Below, piece by piece: positions 34,559-45,990 of a DNA stretch of 64,000 bases. Origin of the DNA: Symsagittifera roscoffensis. Taxonomy: Eukaryota > Xenacoelomorpha > Acoela > Convolutidae. The number at the start of each line of letters is the position of its first letter. Position 1 is the stretch's first letter. The DNA lies in contig NC_087069.1 in the NCBI RefSeq assembly GCF_963678635.1, positions 46,642,276-46,706,275 of the forward strand. The letters are read 5' to 3'. Under the pieces are notes generated by a model, which had not been told where the DNA came from, did not search any database, and saw only the letters and a list, made by a program, of their open reading frames with translations. The position numbers and the translations under genes were made by a program.

Positions 34559-36360
34559 GTGTCTCGCATTGACCAGATTCATCAGCATAATAGGACCAGA
34601 GAGCGGGCCGCTAGGACTCGGTTTGTTGCTGCTTGGATCAATTCGCGGAAGGAGAGGAATGTCCAACTGTTGGCAGCACTCAGGAGGTGTCGCTTGTCCA
34701 AGCCAGCGAAGGCACAAACATCTGCTAAAAGTAGAGCTATCGCCGTCAACGGAGGTAAACCGATTCACTCTAAGTCTAAAACGGATATTGTGGGCCCCCC
34801 AGGCCTCTTTGACACGGATCTTTTTGCGGAACTAACCAAGGAGGACAGGTTTCTCGGCCCTATGAAACGCGTTTTTGTTAACAAAGATGTTACATCGTTT
34901 AACAAACTCGGGTCATATATGGCTCAGTTATGGACCAAAGCTGCGGTGGTGAACGATTATGTGATAGTGGACAACAAATTCGCAATTCCGGAGCCTTTGA
35001 GGAAAGTTTTTCTCGCCAGGATACACCGCTCTCATCCGGGTCAGGAGGCGATGATGTCAGCCTCAGACTATATTTGGTGGCTATTTATGATCCGGCAAAT
35101 TATTGATACCTGCGAGATGCGCCGCGAGTGCACGTTATTTGGTCCGAATCTTAAACCTACTAAACCCTTCAAAACGGCGCATTCTCTTCCTACTTTGTCG
35201 GGTCATAATCAAAATTTTTGGCTAGATTTTGCTGGTCCTATCTTGGACGAAAAAGATAACAAAAGCTTCCTCTTAGTTGCTATTGATCGTTTCTTCGGTT
35301 CTTATCACGAAAACAGCGGGGGCGAAAAAAGAAGTTAAATTCCTTGATTCGTATTCATAGCGTACCTACATACGTATTCATGGCATACCTCTATCTATCA
35401 GGACTGATCATGAGTCTGAGTTTAAGAATGATATAGTTAAACAATATTGCTCTAGTAGAGGCATTGTTCATATTCTCTCTCCGGTTGGAGATCATCGGCG
35501 CAGTGACTTGGTTGAAGGTTCTATACAAACGATTAAGCGTAAACTGGGTACGGAAAATCTTGATGCTCATTTTAGTAACTTGAAATCAACGATTCAACAA
35601 ATTGTTGAAGATATCTGTAAAAACAAACATGCAGTACTGGGAAATCGCCGTTCGAATTGCTTTTCGGTAGAAAACCAAATACTGAGTGGTCTCACTCGTA
35701 TCACAATGTTGTTAAAAATGCTACTTCAATTCAAGGACTCGAACGTAACCTTCTCATTCCGGATCAGATTGCCAGTCAGGATTATAGCAGGGATCGTGCC
35801 AAAGTGGCCCCGAGAGGCAGTGCTAGCCCTACCGTTTTCACTCACTTCAAGCCGATGTTCTGCTTGGACCGTAATGTCGCAGACAGTGAACCCTACAAGG
35901 CCTTGTCAGATCTTGCGCGGGCCGGGCCGCCAATATGTGGACTTAGTGCAAAAAGAACTCCCCGGCCCAGAGTGGCAAGCGGGTGTTTAAGGAGGTGTCC
36001 AGCAGACACTCGGATCTTGCTCATTCTATTAAAACTGGTCTCACTCGCAATACCCTAAGGTTTTATGATCATTTGACCAGCCAATACCCCCGGCTCTTTC
36101 TCATAGTCAGAGAAAAAGTCCTACTCAGCAAGCTCGTCGTCCCACCAAATCAAGTAAGTTAGAAAAACTTCTTTTAGTTAATCCTAAGTGGGTGAAGGTC
36201 TTTTGAAAATTCGTTGAAAGGCAATCTGGCAAACCTTTATTTAAAATCGCGAAGTTGAAGATTACTGAAGTAACGGATCATACTTACATCACTGATAGAC
36301 GGAAAGTCTATCGGAAAAATCATATCTACTTTAAACATAATTTTCAATGTGACATTTCAG
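34559..36360 (+). pseudogene. Ty3/Gypsy integrase, degenerate
   Basis: The longest frame (34559-35338, 259 residues) contains the H2C2 zinc-binding region (ARIHRSHPGQEA with a cysteine pair about 40 residues on), then FWLDFAGP, carrying the first core aspartate, and VAIDRFF. After a shift, RTDHESEFKND and SPVGDHRRSDLVEGSIQTIKR match the second acid block and the catalytic glutamate region. A C-terminal tail resembling HTYITDRRKVYRKN ends near 36330. Known role: inserts the cDNA. Multiple shifts make it inactive. Confidence 0.88.
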
Positions 36361-37355
36361 TTGGTCAGAACACCTTAGGAGATTGACTCCCAGCTACTTC
36401 AATTCCTAGCACTACCAAGAAGTCTGCTCCGAGATTCCAACCGGCGCTGATGCAACCACGGCCGAATAACCTGATCTTGTTTGACCCGATTAAGGTTCAC
36501 TTGACTGTGGAATCTTCTAGTGAAGGTTCTTCAGGGTCTAGTAACCCTCAAGTGGTACGAGAGTCTGTTCCAGTCGCAGAGCGGTCCCAACTGACCTCGG
36601 GTTCGCCGCCTGTCAAATTTCTGAAGCTCTCGGCTTCTCGTACACAGTTACCCAATACGAGCCTACAGAGTGCTACGGTCACTATTACCTCGGCTCTCAG
36701 CTCATCAGAGGCTCAACTTTTCACTGGTTTTTGCGCTCAGAGCCCTTTTCCAACTACTTTAAGCCCGTTTTTGTCAGCAAAGGCACTTCTTAAACGACTT
36801 TAAGTCCCGTTATTGCCAACAGGGAGGCTCAAATGAGAACCCCCCTGGGCGATACTTCGGAACCGCGATCCTCTTATCCTTTGCTATCCCTTCCTGCTCA
36901 ACCGGTCGCGGGAGATTTGGAGGCAATTTGTGCGTCCTTCCGCAGTAAGAAACCCACGCGCTTCTTTGGTGACCCTTTAAGTCACTCTTTCCAAGTCGTT
37001 GAGGAGGACCAATCTGTCCAGTCAACTGACCCTAACATTATTCCGCCGATTGCTTCGTCTCCGCGTCAGCAACTTATCAGGGACCTTCCTCCTATTACTA
37101 TGCTTGATGTGCTATCCCACTCTTTCGCGGAAGTCAAGAAGACTTTACATACAGATTGACTATCAGCAAACTTAAAACTCTTGAAAACTCTGACAAACTC
37201 TTACCAACTCTTTTAATTTTTTTTTGTATCCGAGTCACTCAGCCTTGTACTGTAATAGGGGTGCTATTAAGTTTGTGCTCATCCTAGTGTCTCTTCTTTT
37301 CTTAGTTGCTAAATTTTGTCCTTATCAGTTACAAAATTTCATTTTGCGCGTGGAA
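36361..37355 (+). other. 3' region of Ty3/Gypsy element, no env recognised
   Basis: Open Ser/Pro-rich frames at 36450-36803 and 36833-37159 lie between integrase and the 3' LTR. They show no signal peptide, furin site or membrane segment, so I do not call an envelope gene. They may be a pol tail or an extra ORF. GC content is higher than the surrounding intron. A purine-poor 'gcgcgtggaa' precedes the LTR. Confidence 0.5.
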
Positions 37356-37685
37356 TGTTATGGGATGACCTTCGGTACCTCGTATTTAACGTGTTCTTTT
37401 GCAGTATCTTTGCTAAATGGTAGGTTTTTAGGCTTTGGTCAAGGTCAGCGGAGGTCCATGTGGAGTTACCGTGTTGAACGCGGTCACTCTTTAGTTTAAC
37501 TACATCGAAAATAGATGTTGCTTTTTTTTGTTACTAATCTCTGTCCGAAAGACATTTCTTCATCTATGTTAAATTGATACCGTGTATCTGATTTATTTAT
37601 TCTGAATTCAACTATCTAACTAATTAACTAAATTACATTTCATTTTACAACCAAGCTTTGAGTTAGAATTCCTCGGCAAAGGTTA
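37356..37685 (+). repeat. 3' LTR of Ty3/Gypsy element
   Basis: Begins TGTTATGGGATGACC and ends GGTTACA, followed by CACCC. It aligns with the 5' LTR throughout but differs by substitutions and the size of the 'ttttgcagtat' block. Confidence 0.92.
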
Positions 37686-37967
37686 CACCCTTAGAAACTC
37701 AGACATTTTTTTCGAATATTTTGCGAACCTCCCACTTTCTGAAAAAATATAGGTCCACTGATGCTCATCAAGCAAGTTTTAGAAAAAAATACGATCAAAT
37801 CTAACTAATCTAGAAAGAATGGTGTTATTAATCACTCATGATTTTTTTTGGAGAATGTCTTACTAAATAGTTTACTAAAACATTCATTTTCGAACAAACA
37901 ACTAATCGCAAGACTCATCATCAAAGAAGTTATTTCCGAAATTAAACTGAAACAAAATCTTTCTCAC

Positions 37968-38145
37968 TTGTCAGCGCAAGCGTGCATTGCATCTTGGAGC
38001 TTGTTGAAGTTTCTATCAATCAGCCCATAGCACTTGTTTCCGATTCCTGGAATTTTGTAGAAGCCAGAGGGGCATGACTCACAGATGCTCGTTATATCAT
38101 CAATTGTCAAAGCCGGTTTTGGTGCAGTTGGGAAAGGTGATTTAA
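37968..38145 (-). CDS. Lectin-like gene, exon: N-terminal half of C-type lectin-like domain
   Basis: Minus-strand exon of 178 bases, phase 1 in and phase 2 out. The acceptor is 'gaattttatag' then TTAAATC; the donor is GTGAGA after GACAA. It encodes VKSPFPTAPKPALTIDD (a Pro-rich linker), then SCPSGFYKIPG, NKCYGLIDRNF and QDAMHACADK. The three domain cysteines, the first aromatic strand and helix 1 of a long-form C-type lectin-like domain are present. The fold is completed exactly by the exon at 28234-27877, 9.7 kb away. Nothing in this exon suggests a membrane anchor. The spelling of the split codon (AA|G) makes the join convincing. Confidence 0.85.
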
Positions 38146-39275
38146 CTATAAAATTCATTTAAACTAAGTTATGGTAAAGGTAAACTAAACCGGAAACATC
38201 TTATTACGATAAGATTACCCCCCCCCCCCCACTCCCCCCCTAATGTTAAATTAAAGTTCAGTAATAAATAGGGAACTATATTTGTTTTTTGAAAATTGAA
38301 AAATTATGGGTAAGAGAACAAGTCGACAACTAAATAACATTTTTACATGCAAGTCAAAAGTATATCTGAACTTAACAATTGCAACTAACAAGTTTTTAAT
38401 AAGTCATTAATGAAAGTAATATAAAAATCAGATTTATCTAAAGACTTTGCTTCATTAAAATCAATTATAATGGAATCAAAATGGACTAGAATGCTTTGAG
38501 AAGTAGCACTGTAACCCTAATACTTCAATCATTTATAATCAAAAATTTTAAGAGTTTTATAGAAACTAAATATTGAACTCCGGGAAAAGGGGGGGGGGGT
38601 AACACAGTCTCTTAATATTTTGAAACTCATTTTTAATTTAACTTGCATGTAAGCAAAAAAAGACGAATAATAAAACCGAATCTACCCGCATCGGAGTTTC
38701 CTGGAAAAATTGATGATAATGTTAAAAAAGTAACCAATAATGCTGTCATTATTGTACAAACTTAGACAATGAAATCGCAAAAACACAATTCATTAAAATC
38801 TACTATCACTGATAAAAACAGATTCTACATTTTGCTTTTTTTTTGCAAAACTTGCATCAAATTCTAAAAACTACTCACGGATTTATTCAAAATTAGCACC
38901 CGTTTAACTCAACCTAGCCCCTCTCTTTCTCTGTTCACGTTCAAAAACCTGCCCCCACCAAGTTTACTCTGCCAATGATTACCGGCCTCCAGGTGAGGGT
39001 ATCTGGGGGGAGTCATATGCTGGAGGGGACGTAAAATGGAATAAGGGGGTAAGAAATGAACAAATGTTATAGTGATTAAATTACTTCATTGCCATTTTAG
39101 CTCTGTTCACGCGCTGTCAAGATTCTGGTGCTAACTGGTGTTTAACCTTCAGAGTTGACTGTCACCTTTGGTTGACCTCTATTTCATTGTCTACGACCAA
39201 ATTTTTGATATACAGTTTTATACCATTCTTCATTCTATAGTCTAAAATTTACAGTAGGATTTACTAATTTGTAAT
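38146..39275 (-). other. Lectin-like gene intron, with poly-C/poly-G tracts
   Basis: Holds a C-run interrupted by 'act' at 38217-38240 and a G-run at 38589-38599. No gene or terminal repeats seen. Confidence 0.5.
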
Positions 39276-40290
39276 ATGGCACAGTCAGTAGGCCAAAGTG
39301 GGGAAAACCCACTTTCAATCACGTCCTTTGGCATCTAAAAGAAGCCGAAACGCCCATGCTATGGGAAGCTGGCGGTTTGGTTTAACCGATTTCAATAGTA
39401 GCCGCATAGTGGTCAAACATTGGATTAATCCGAAAAATTTCTAATAAGATAGTATGCTTACTAAAGCACAAATCACTGCGCTACCAGCAGATGTTGACGG
39501 AAAGAACAGATTAGAGGCGGATCAAACGCTAGTATCAGATATCGAATTATGCTTGGGGAAAAGGGGCAGGATAAAATCCACAGGCGCACACAACATCAGG
39601 ACTTAGGATCGACTCGCTATTCTTGATGCAATAGAGATGGAGTTTAAGAAAGAGCGGAATGAGATTTTCCAGCTGCTAGCAAGGAAACAGTACATCGGGG
39701 AAACATTGGAGCAGTTCCACTCTGTTCTGAGCGGATTAGCGGCGCAATAAAAGTTCGGAACATGGTAGACCTGGGTGTTCAAAGTTGTATCTAATGTCAA
39801 AATGAACAATCGAGACGCCCAAAACAAATTCTTCCGATCAACCAAAACACCGGAGGAGTTGTATCGGATAGCGCTATCATATGAACAAGGGATAAATACG
39901 CCAAGACATATGTAACAAGAGCCGGGGGAGATACGTCAACCGGAATTACCGGATGAGCAATTCAGATTAAAACGGAACCGGTGGGGCAATCAGAGGAGGC
40001 TACCGATCGAGTAGGCAGCTATCAAGAGGGCCATAAAGATGACGGCCCGAGATTTCAGAGAAGGAGCGCAAATAGGTAGCAGGAAATGCTACAACTGCGA
40101 CCGATCGGGATATACTCCAGATTATACGGCAAATTATTCAGCCAGGGGAGCTGGGGCACTACGAGCGAACGTGCTGAGGGCGAAGAGGCGTGGGAGTGAT
40201 TCAACGAAACGGAGGACAGGACATAGACGAATCAGGGGAAATGCTGGACAGTTAGTCCGATCACGGGAGTTTCCACGGACGGGTTAACAA
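39276..40290 (+). pseudogene. Ty3/Gypsy-like gag, decayed
   Basis: Starts at an ATG (39276) with MAQSVGQSGENPLSITSF, followed in broken frames by a capsid-like stretch (EIFQLLARKQYIGETLEQFHS, then TPEELYRIALSYEQGI). A basic stretch leads to CYNCDRSGYTPDYTANYSA, a CCHC knuckle that has lost its His and last Cys. At least six stops. Confidence 0.7.
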
Positions 40291-41079
40291 TCTGGAGGAG
40301 ATAAAACACTCATGAACTCAGACAGCTCAAGCAATTGTGTCGTAATGGCAATACACTGAAAGCGGAAATTGGAACTGAAATTAGCTGGGGCAAAGTTGCC
40401 ATTCAATTTTCAGGAAAAGCTGACAAGCTTTTACATCGATCAAGGGTTCTGGATCACAATTGGCGAACTAAAATGAACAATGAGCACGGCAGGCGTAAAA
40501 CTGAGTGACCTCCAACCCAAAGACAATGAGTTCCGAGACTGTGAAAATAGCCCACTGCACTTACTTGCAGCAAAAAAATTGAGATTGGAATCATACGGTT
40601 GGGACATTCCGTCCCGGATCAAAGTGATAGGAGGAAATTGCCCATGCTACATTGGATAGTTCTGGTGTCGAGCCTTGGGCTGCAACTCGTCCAGCAAGCA
40701 GCAGGGGCGAGCGTGATGTCAATTTGAGGAAAAATGGATGGAGCAACGGCGCCAGAAGACGAAACATTGCTGAAAACATGACAGAGCTATTTCAATAAGC
40801 AATTCAATAATCTTTTTGAACGGGTTGGCAAAATAAGCAATTATAGGGTACACTTTTATGAAAAATGAACGCCAATAAAACAAAAGGGGAGAAGGGTTCC
40901 GATAACATTGCAAGATTAAGTTGACAAAAGAAACTGCAAAACTACTGAAACAGGCATATAGAAAATTCGAAAAATCTTCGAAAAGTACTTACCGATAGTA
41001 AAAACAGTAGAGAAGTATTAGAGGTTAAACTAGCATTAAAATCAAGAGAATTAAGCAAACAGCTGCCAAAAAATAACAA

Positions 41080-41470
41080 ATGCTGAACATCGAAGAAATG
41101 ACGCATACGGCAGGGCAAACAAAGGGCGAAAGAAAAACATGGAACGTCTCTTTCTCCACAATGAATCTAACGTACGCCTATGGACAACTACCAATCAGCC
41201 CGAAAACGAAATGTAATTTTTCTTTGGTTGGAGGGAAATCAACAGGTACATATAGTATCAAAACGGGCTTCTACGGCCTAAGGACAATGCCAGCGAAAGT
41301 TTTAAGAACAATGGACGCGATAATCTCGGAAATTCTACAGTTTCATCATTTCATCGACGACAACTTGTTCATTAGCAAAGGCAGCGAAGTAGAACACATC
41401 ATCACAATGGAAAAGATACTAAAAAAAGTAGACAACGAGAACATGTCACCAAAACTAAACCATTGAAATT
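41080..41470 (+). pseudogene. Ty3/Gypsy-like RT, decayed
   Basis: A 128-residue frame has STMNLTYAYGQLPIS where the family has 'lDL..AY.qipl': the catalytic Asp is replaced by Asn. TGFYGLRTMPA and HHFIDDNLFISKGS follow, the latter retaining the DD pair. Catalytically dead from the lost first aspartate. Confidence 0.88.
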
Positions 41471-41689
41471 TTGCGAAACAAGAAAATGTTTGCCCACACC
41501 ATCACCCCGACCGGAGTAATACCGTTTATCCGAAAAACGGAAGCAATCAAAACGCTTGAAGCCCCTCGTACATTTTTGCCGCTTAAACCTTTTGTGGGCT
41601 TCATTCATAGACTGGACAAATATCTACCAGCGCTCCTTAATTCATCTGCACCCTCAAGAGTTCTATAAGGCCAGAAAAGTGAGTACAAG

Positions 41690-42180
41690 TGGACACAGGA
41701 GTGTCAAACGCATTCTAAATCTAACTGAACATACCGCTAACTTAGTCGATCAAAGGTATTTTGACGTATATCGTGATATACGGATAGTTAGTGTCGCATG
41801 GACTTGCTTGGGGAGGTAATCGAACAATTAGACTCTGAAGGCTGGAGACCCATTTCCTTCGCTTCAAGACAGCTAAAATCGCCGAAAAAAGATAGTCAAC
41901 GACAAGTAAGAAACGCTTGCGGTTGTATGTATTTTAGAATATTTTTGGATTTATTGGCTGGGTAGAAAACTTTCAGTCGGAACAGACCACAAAGCGCTGG
42001 TTTCAAAACTAAACGGGAACATGAAAAAGAACAAAACTATGTTCCGCCGAGTTAAACGTTGAATTGAACGCTTAAAGTCTTCGACTTTCAATTAGAACAC
42101 AATCCGGGGGCAAAAATTGACCTCGCAGATTACCTGTCCAAAACCCGAGTACGCAAACGGGCGCAAACGCAAATCGAAAC
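41690..42180 (+). pseudogene. Ty3/Gypsy-like RNase H, decayed
   Basis: Shifting frames read WRPISFASRQLKSPKK, VGTDHKALVSKL and LEHNPGAKIDLADYLSK, the standard RNase H blocks. The initial DAS block is not readable. Confidence 0.8.
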
Positions 42181-42609
42181 GCCTTAACCAGTCAGAAGCG
42201 AGTAGACAACTTTCTGAACGCGAAACGGCCGATAGAGTGCAAAATTGCATGCGATGGAAAGCGGACCAATCACAGGCCGCTAATTTGCATATTTCGAAGG
42301 TCAACTGACAAACTCGCGAATTCAGTTGGGACAAGTATTGATTTAGAAGTGAGTGATACTAGAAGATCTTATCAAAAAAATCGAAATGGAACAAAAGTAC
42401 AGATGTTATTAGAAAGACATCCGAGCATTAGCAGCGTCGACGACGACACAGAAGCAATTGATTCGAACCTTCAGGCAATAAGAACAGAAGTTACTAGTAC
42501 GAGGTATAACACAATTATTTTGATTCCTTCAGCCTTCACTGGCGAGACGTATCCGCTGGTTAGAATTAGAAAACTGCATTATGTCAATCACTCCGCGTAA
42601 TCGAAAATT

Positions 42610-43215
42610 ATGAAGAAACAGACAACTTTACTTGAATTATTTAATCTACATTTTCTGGAATCTCAATACTCGGCCGACCCTCAATTACAAGCAAAAGTCG
42701 AGATGCAAAAAATTAAAGATCCGGATATGCACTGAAAAATTATGTGATGAGTAAATATTTCGCTCAATATACGCACGATTTCCACATTGGAATCAGATGC
42801 TTGTGGTTGGATGAAAAGTTGCTAGTCCCAAACACACTAGGAGGCTGTGACTTAACGGTTACCTTATTACCATCATGGAAAATCGAATATGTATATGCCG
42901 ACCGAAGACTTGTGATACCCATACAATTACAGAAGCCCTGCCTCAATCGCTGAACAATGTCGGAAATTCAACTGAACAGGTAAAAATTTGATAGCTACGT
43001 GCCCCAAAGAAGGTTTAGGGAAAATACCGGAATCAAGGGAACCAATCGAATCAGTACAATTAGATTTTCAACTAGAAGGGACCAGTAGTTTGCTTAAACA
43101 AGCCTAAAAAGTATGTCATAGCAGCAGCTGACCAATTTTAAGGTGGCCATCGCGTATGGTCTGCGAAGCAAACCCCTTAGATAAGATACTTAAGTTCCTA
43201 AAAACATATTTAAAT
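42610..43215 (+). pseudogene. Ty3/Gypsy-like integrase fragment, interrupted
   Basis: DEKLLVPNTLG and RRLVIPIQLQK mark the integrase N-terminal approach. A shifted frame has KIPESREPIESVQLDFQLEG at about 43018-43080, the position of the first core aspartate ('DF.G'), and then RWPSRMVCEANPLDKILKFL. The sequence then runs into MITE sequence. The remaining catalytic acids are missing. Confidence 0.7.
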
Positions 43216-43462
43216 ATCTACGGGTACCTCGACAAAATAACGCGATTTTTGGACAAAATTTTCCACAAAGCGCTGAAAACGTCTTTTTTGGCCTGTTTTT
43301 TCAAAAATACGCCTGCGGTGCTAAAAGTTCGGCCTAAACAGGGACTTTGTTGTGCTTAGGGAGAATTCGAAAAACCATTTTATTCGACCTGAAAAAAAGG
43401 TCGACAAAATTTAGAAATTTTTTTGAAAATCCTCCCTCGAGAAAATCCTAGATCCGCCCCTT
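43216..43462 (-). mobile_element. CAGGGGCGGAT-family MITE, minus orientation, 3' truncated
   Basis: The plus strand ends 'cctccctcgagaaaatcctagatccgcccctt', the inverse of the family 5' end, preceded by 'ttcgacctgaaaaaaaggtcgac'. The other terminus is not recognised at the integrase junction (about 43215). Confidence 0.8.
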
Positions 43463-43464
43463 AA

Positions 43465-43530
43465 TTAGTCTGCATGTTAGTTTTCCGAACAATCGCAGGT
43501 GGGGTGGGGGGAACCAAAGGAAAAATAGCC
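43465..43530 (+). mobile_element. Scrap of the GGCTCTTTTTCC-type TIR element
   Basis: 'agtctgcatgttagttttccgaacaatcgcaggtgggg' and 'aaaggaaaaatagcc' match the 3' third of the elements at 53042 and 54688. It lies within 25 bases of the lectin-like exon donor at 43551. Confidence 0.65.
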
Positions 43531-43551
43531 CACAATAGAAATTGCTCGTAC

Positions 43552-43671
43552 CTCGGCAGTTTTCCTTGTTTTCGCAGATTTTCGCCTTACATTCTCGTGT
43601 CTTCAATCTGCAGTACGCATTGGCATTGGCTGGGCATTGTCTGTCATCTATGCACTCTCCAATCAGTTTCA
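43552..43671 (-). CDS. Lectin-like gene, exon: cysteine-rich module
   Basis: Minus-strand exon of 120 bases, phase 1 in and out (40 codons). Acceptor 'gctttaaatag' then TGAAACTG; donor GTACGAG after CCGAG. It encodes VKLIGECIDD, RQCPANANAYC, LKTRECKAK and ICENKENCR: six cysteines with spacing C-x5-C-x7-C-x6-C-x3-C-x5-C. It starts with the same VKL as the exon at 53789, suggesting exon duplication. The pattern resembles the small EB-type/whey-acid-like repeats of secreted invertebrate proteins; I do not assign a family. Because the exon is symmetric, further similar exons could lie in the flanking introns. The second module here lacks two cysteines compared with the other exon. Confidence 0.75.
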
Positions 43672-44296
43672 CTATTTAAAGCAAAACAAAAAAGATGAGC
43701 TGCCCTTGTAGATCAAAGGAGGTTATCGTGCAAACACTTTTTACATGATAACTTTTTGCAAAACTTTTTTAAAAAACAATCTACATCGCTTTAAAGATCA
43801 ATATAAAAGTTTGAATAATTTTTGAAGAGATTACAAGTCATTTATCAAAAAATGTTCAAAATACATGGAAAAAAAAAACACAAAAAAACAGGTAGATTAT
43901 TTAATATTTACAGCTTTTTAAGGCCAAAATCAGTATTGCAAGTGAGCTTCAAGGAGTCAACCCATCCAGTGAAAGTTGTCTGGAAAAAAGTTTCAGATCA
44001 GTTTTGATCGACCTTGATGACATTCCAACATCTATCCCAATATATTAAAAGAGAAATCACAACAGAATTCTCAACATCTAACTCAACGTATTGAAATCCA
44101 AACTATTTGAATGTGAGGTTTTTTATGCAATAATTGACCTTTTCGGTACAAAATTTTTCGAGAAACGGAAATATTGAGACCAACTCTGGTCGACTGCACA
44201 TCGGCTAAAAATGTAACTTTGTACAAAACCGTGGCTTTTGTATAGCACATTTGAAGCGCTCTCAATAATTCCGAGACAAACCTTTTGTTTTCGCTG
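43672..44296 (-). other. Lectin-like gene intron, no element recognised
   Basis: AT-rich intron sequence up to the start of the tandem array. A short frame at 43822-44007 looks random. Confidence 0.45.
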
Positions 44297-45990
44297 AAAT
44301 TCATAGCGAAAAAGCCAAGGTCGTAACTAATGAACTTTCTAGCGAACAAAGAAGACTGTAAGAAATAGTCCAAAACTGAAAATTAGAAACAAAATTCTTA
44401 AGCCTTTCAGGCGCTTTTTTGAAAACTGATTTATATTGCGTATTTTAAGGCATTGAATTCTGCTTTTAAATACTGATATTTAAGGCAGTTTGTTATTCTT
44501 TGTAGACTTGAAACTTCCGATAATTACTGTGAATTTCGGTATGGAAGTAAATTTTGTTCAGGCAGCTACCGGAAACTGATCTACCTCAAAATCAAAACGA
44601 GGCCGAAAAATTTTCTGTCGACGCGGACAGTAGCATTTCCTGGATATGAGAGCTGACATGGCTGACCTTTCAGCTTTCACTTCTTTTCGCTCTGTTGGAG
44701 GGGGGGGGGGGGGGGGCGGCGAGGATATTCTCGCTAGAATTCATAGCGTAGTACAACCAAGGCCGTAACTAATGAAATTTTTTTGAACGAAGAGCAGTAT
44801 ATGAAAAAATTCCAAATCTGAAAGATCAAAACAAAGGTCACCAGCTTTTCAGGCGCTGCTTTTAAAATTGATTTTTTAAAGTTTTCATTTTTCGTATTTT
44901 ATGACATTGAATTCTGCTTTTAAAAACCGAAAGTTATGGCAGTTTGTTATTCTTTGTTGATGTGTAATAGCCGATCATTATGGTTAATGTAGGCATGAAA
45001 GTAAATTTTGTCGTTCAGGCAGCTACCTGAAGCCGATCTACCTCAAAATCAAAACGAGGTAGAAACAATATAATCTGTCGACCCGGACAGGAGCAATTCC
45101 TGGATATGAGAGACGGCACGGCTGTAATTTAAGCTCTAACTTTTTTTGCTCTGTTGGGGGGGGGGGGGGGGCAGGGAGCGTTGAGAGGTACGTTCTTGCT
45201 AGAAGTCATAGCGAAAAACAACAAGTTCGTTCGTAACCAATAAAAATTCTGATGAACGAAGAACACTGTGTGAAAAAACTTTTCAGGCGGTGTTTTGAAA
45301 ATTGATTTTTTTATGCGTTTTTTATGACATTGAATACTGCTTTTAAATACTAAAACTTAGGGCAGTTCGTTATTCTTTGTTGACATGTAATTTCCATTAA
45401 TTACGGTTATTTCATGTATTAAGGTAATTTTGTCATTCGAGCAGCTACCGGAAACCGAACTACCTCGGAATCAAAACGAGGCAGAAGTATGTTCTGTCGA
45501 CCCGTGCAGGAGCAGTTCCTTGTTATGAGAGCTGACATGGCTGACCTTTGAGCTCTAACTTCTCGCTCTGTTGGAGGGGGGGGGGCGAGAATGTTCTCTC
45601 TAGAAATCATAGCGGAACAAAACCAAGGTGATTACTAATGAAATTTCTGGTGAACAACGAACAGTGTGTGAAAAAATTCCAAAACTGAAAGATCGAAAAA
45701 AAGTGCACAAAATTTTCAGGCGCTGTTTTTAAAATACTTTTAATGAAGTTTTTTTTAGCATAAAATATGTCATTGAATTCTGTTTTTAAAAACCGAAAGT
45801 TACGGCAGTTCGTTAGTCTTCGCTTACTTGTAAATTCCGATATTTACGTTTAATTTACGTATAAAATGAAATGTTTCTCAATCAACCAGCTACCCGAAAT
45901 TGATCTATCTCAGAACCAAAACAAGGCAGAAATACCTTTAAACAACTTAAAACTTTGTCGGATTGATCGAAGAAAAAGAATGAACAAAAG
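44297..45990 (+). repeat. Tandem array, four units of about 400-465 bp
   Basis: The landmark 'tcatagcg' recurs at 44301, 44741, 45206 and 45607. Each unit contains 'aatgaa(a)tttct', 'tttcaggcgct', 'gcattgaattctgctttta', 'ggcagttcgttattctttg', 'gcagctaccggaaac', 'aaaacgaggc' and 'tgtcgac'. The first three end with a 'gctctgttgga' plus poly-G tract (44699-44716, 45156-45172, 45576-45586). Unit 4 is truncated near 45990. No lasting coding frame. Confidence 0.9.

Larger units (their letters stand above)
30874..37685 (+). mobile_element. Ty3/Gypsy LTR retrotransposon, complete outline, degenerate coding
   Basis: A 6.8-kb element with LTRs at 30874-31213 and 37356-37685, flanked by the 5-bp duplication CACCC (30869-30873 and 37686-37690). 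A primer-binding-like TGG begins directly after the left LTR. Domain order is gag with zinc knuckles, protease, RT (YLDD), RNase H, integrase, which is the Ty3/Gypsy order. Frames are split by stops and shifts, and the two LTRs differ by substitutions and indels, so the insertion is old. It sits in the last intron of the lectin-like gene, antisense to that gene. Confidence 0.93.
39276..43215 (+). mobile_element. Second Ty3/Gypsy-like retrotransposon, heavily decayed, no LTRs found
   Basis: Gag, protease area, RT, RNase H and integrase remnants occur in this order over 3.9 kb with very many stops. The integrase is cut at about 43215 by a MITE of the CAGGGGCGGAT family. Repeated ends were not found. 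It lies antisense in the 43551-38146 intron of the lectin-like gene. Confidence 0.8.

Noticed and set aside
36450-37159. Envelope gene of the Ty3/Gypsy element
   Set aside because: No signal peptide, cleavage site or membrane segment; composition is Ser/Pro-rich without cysteines.
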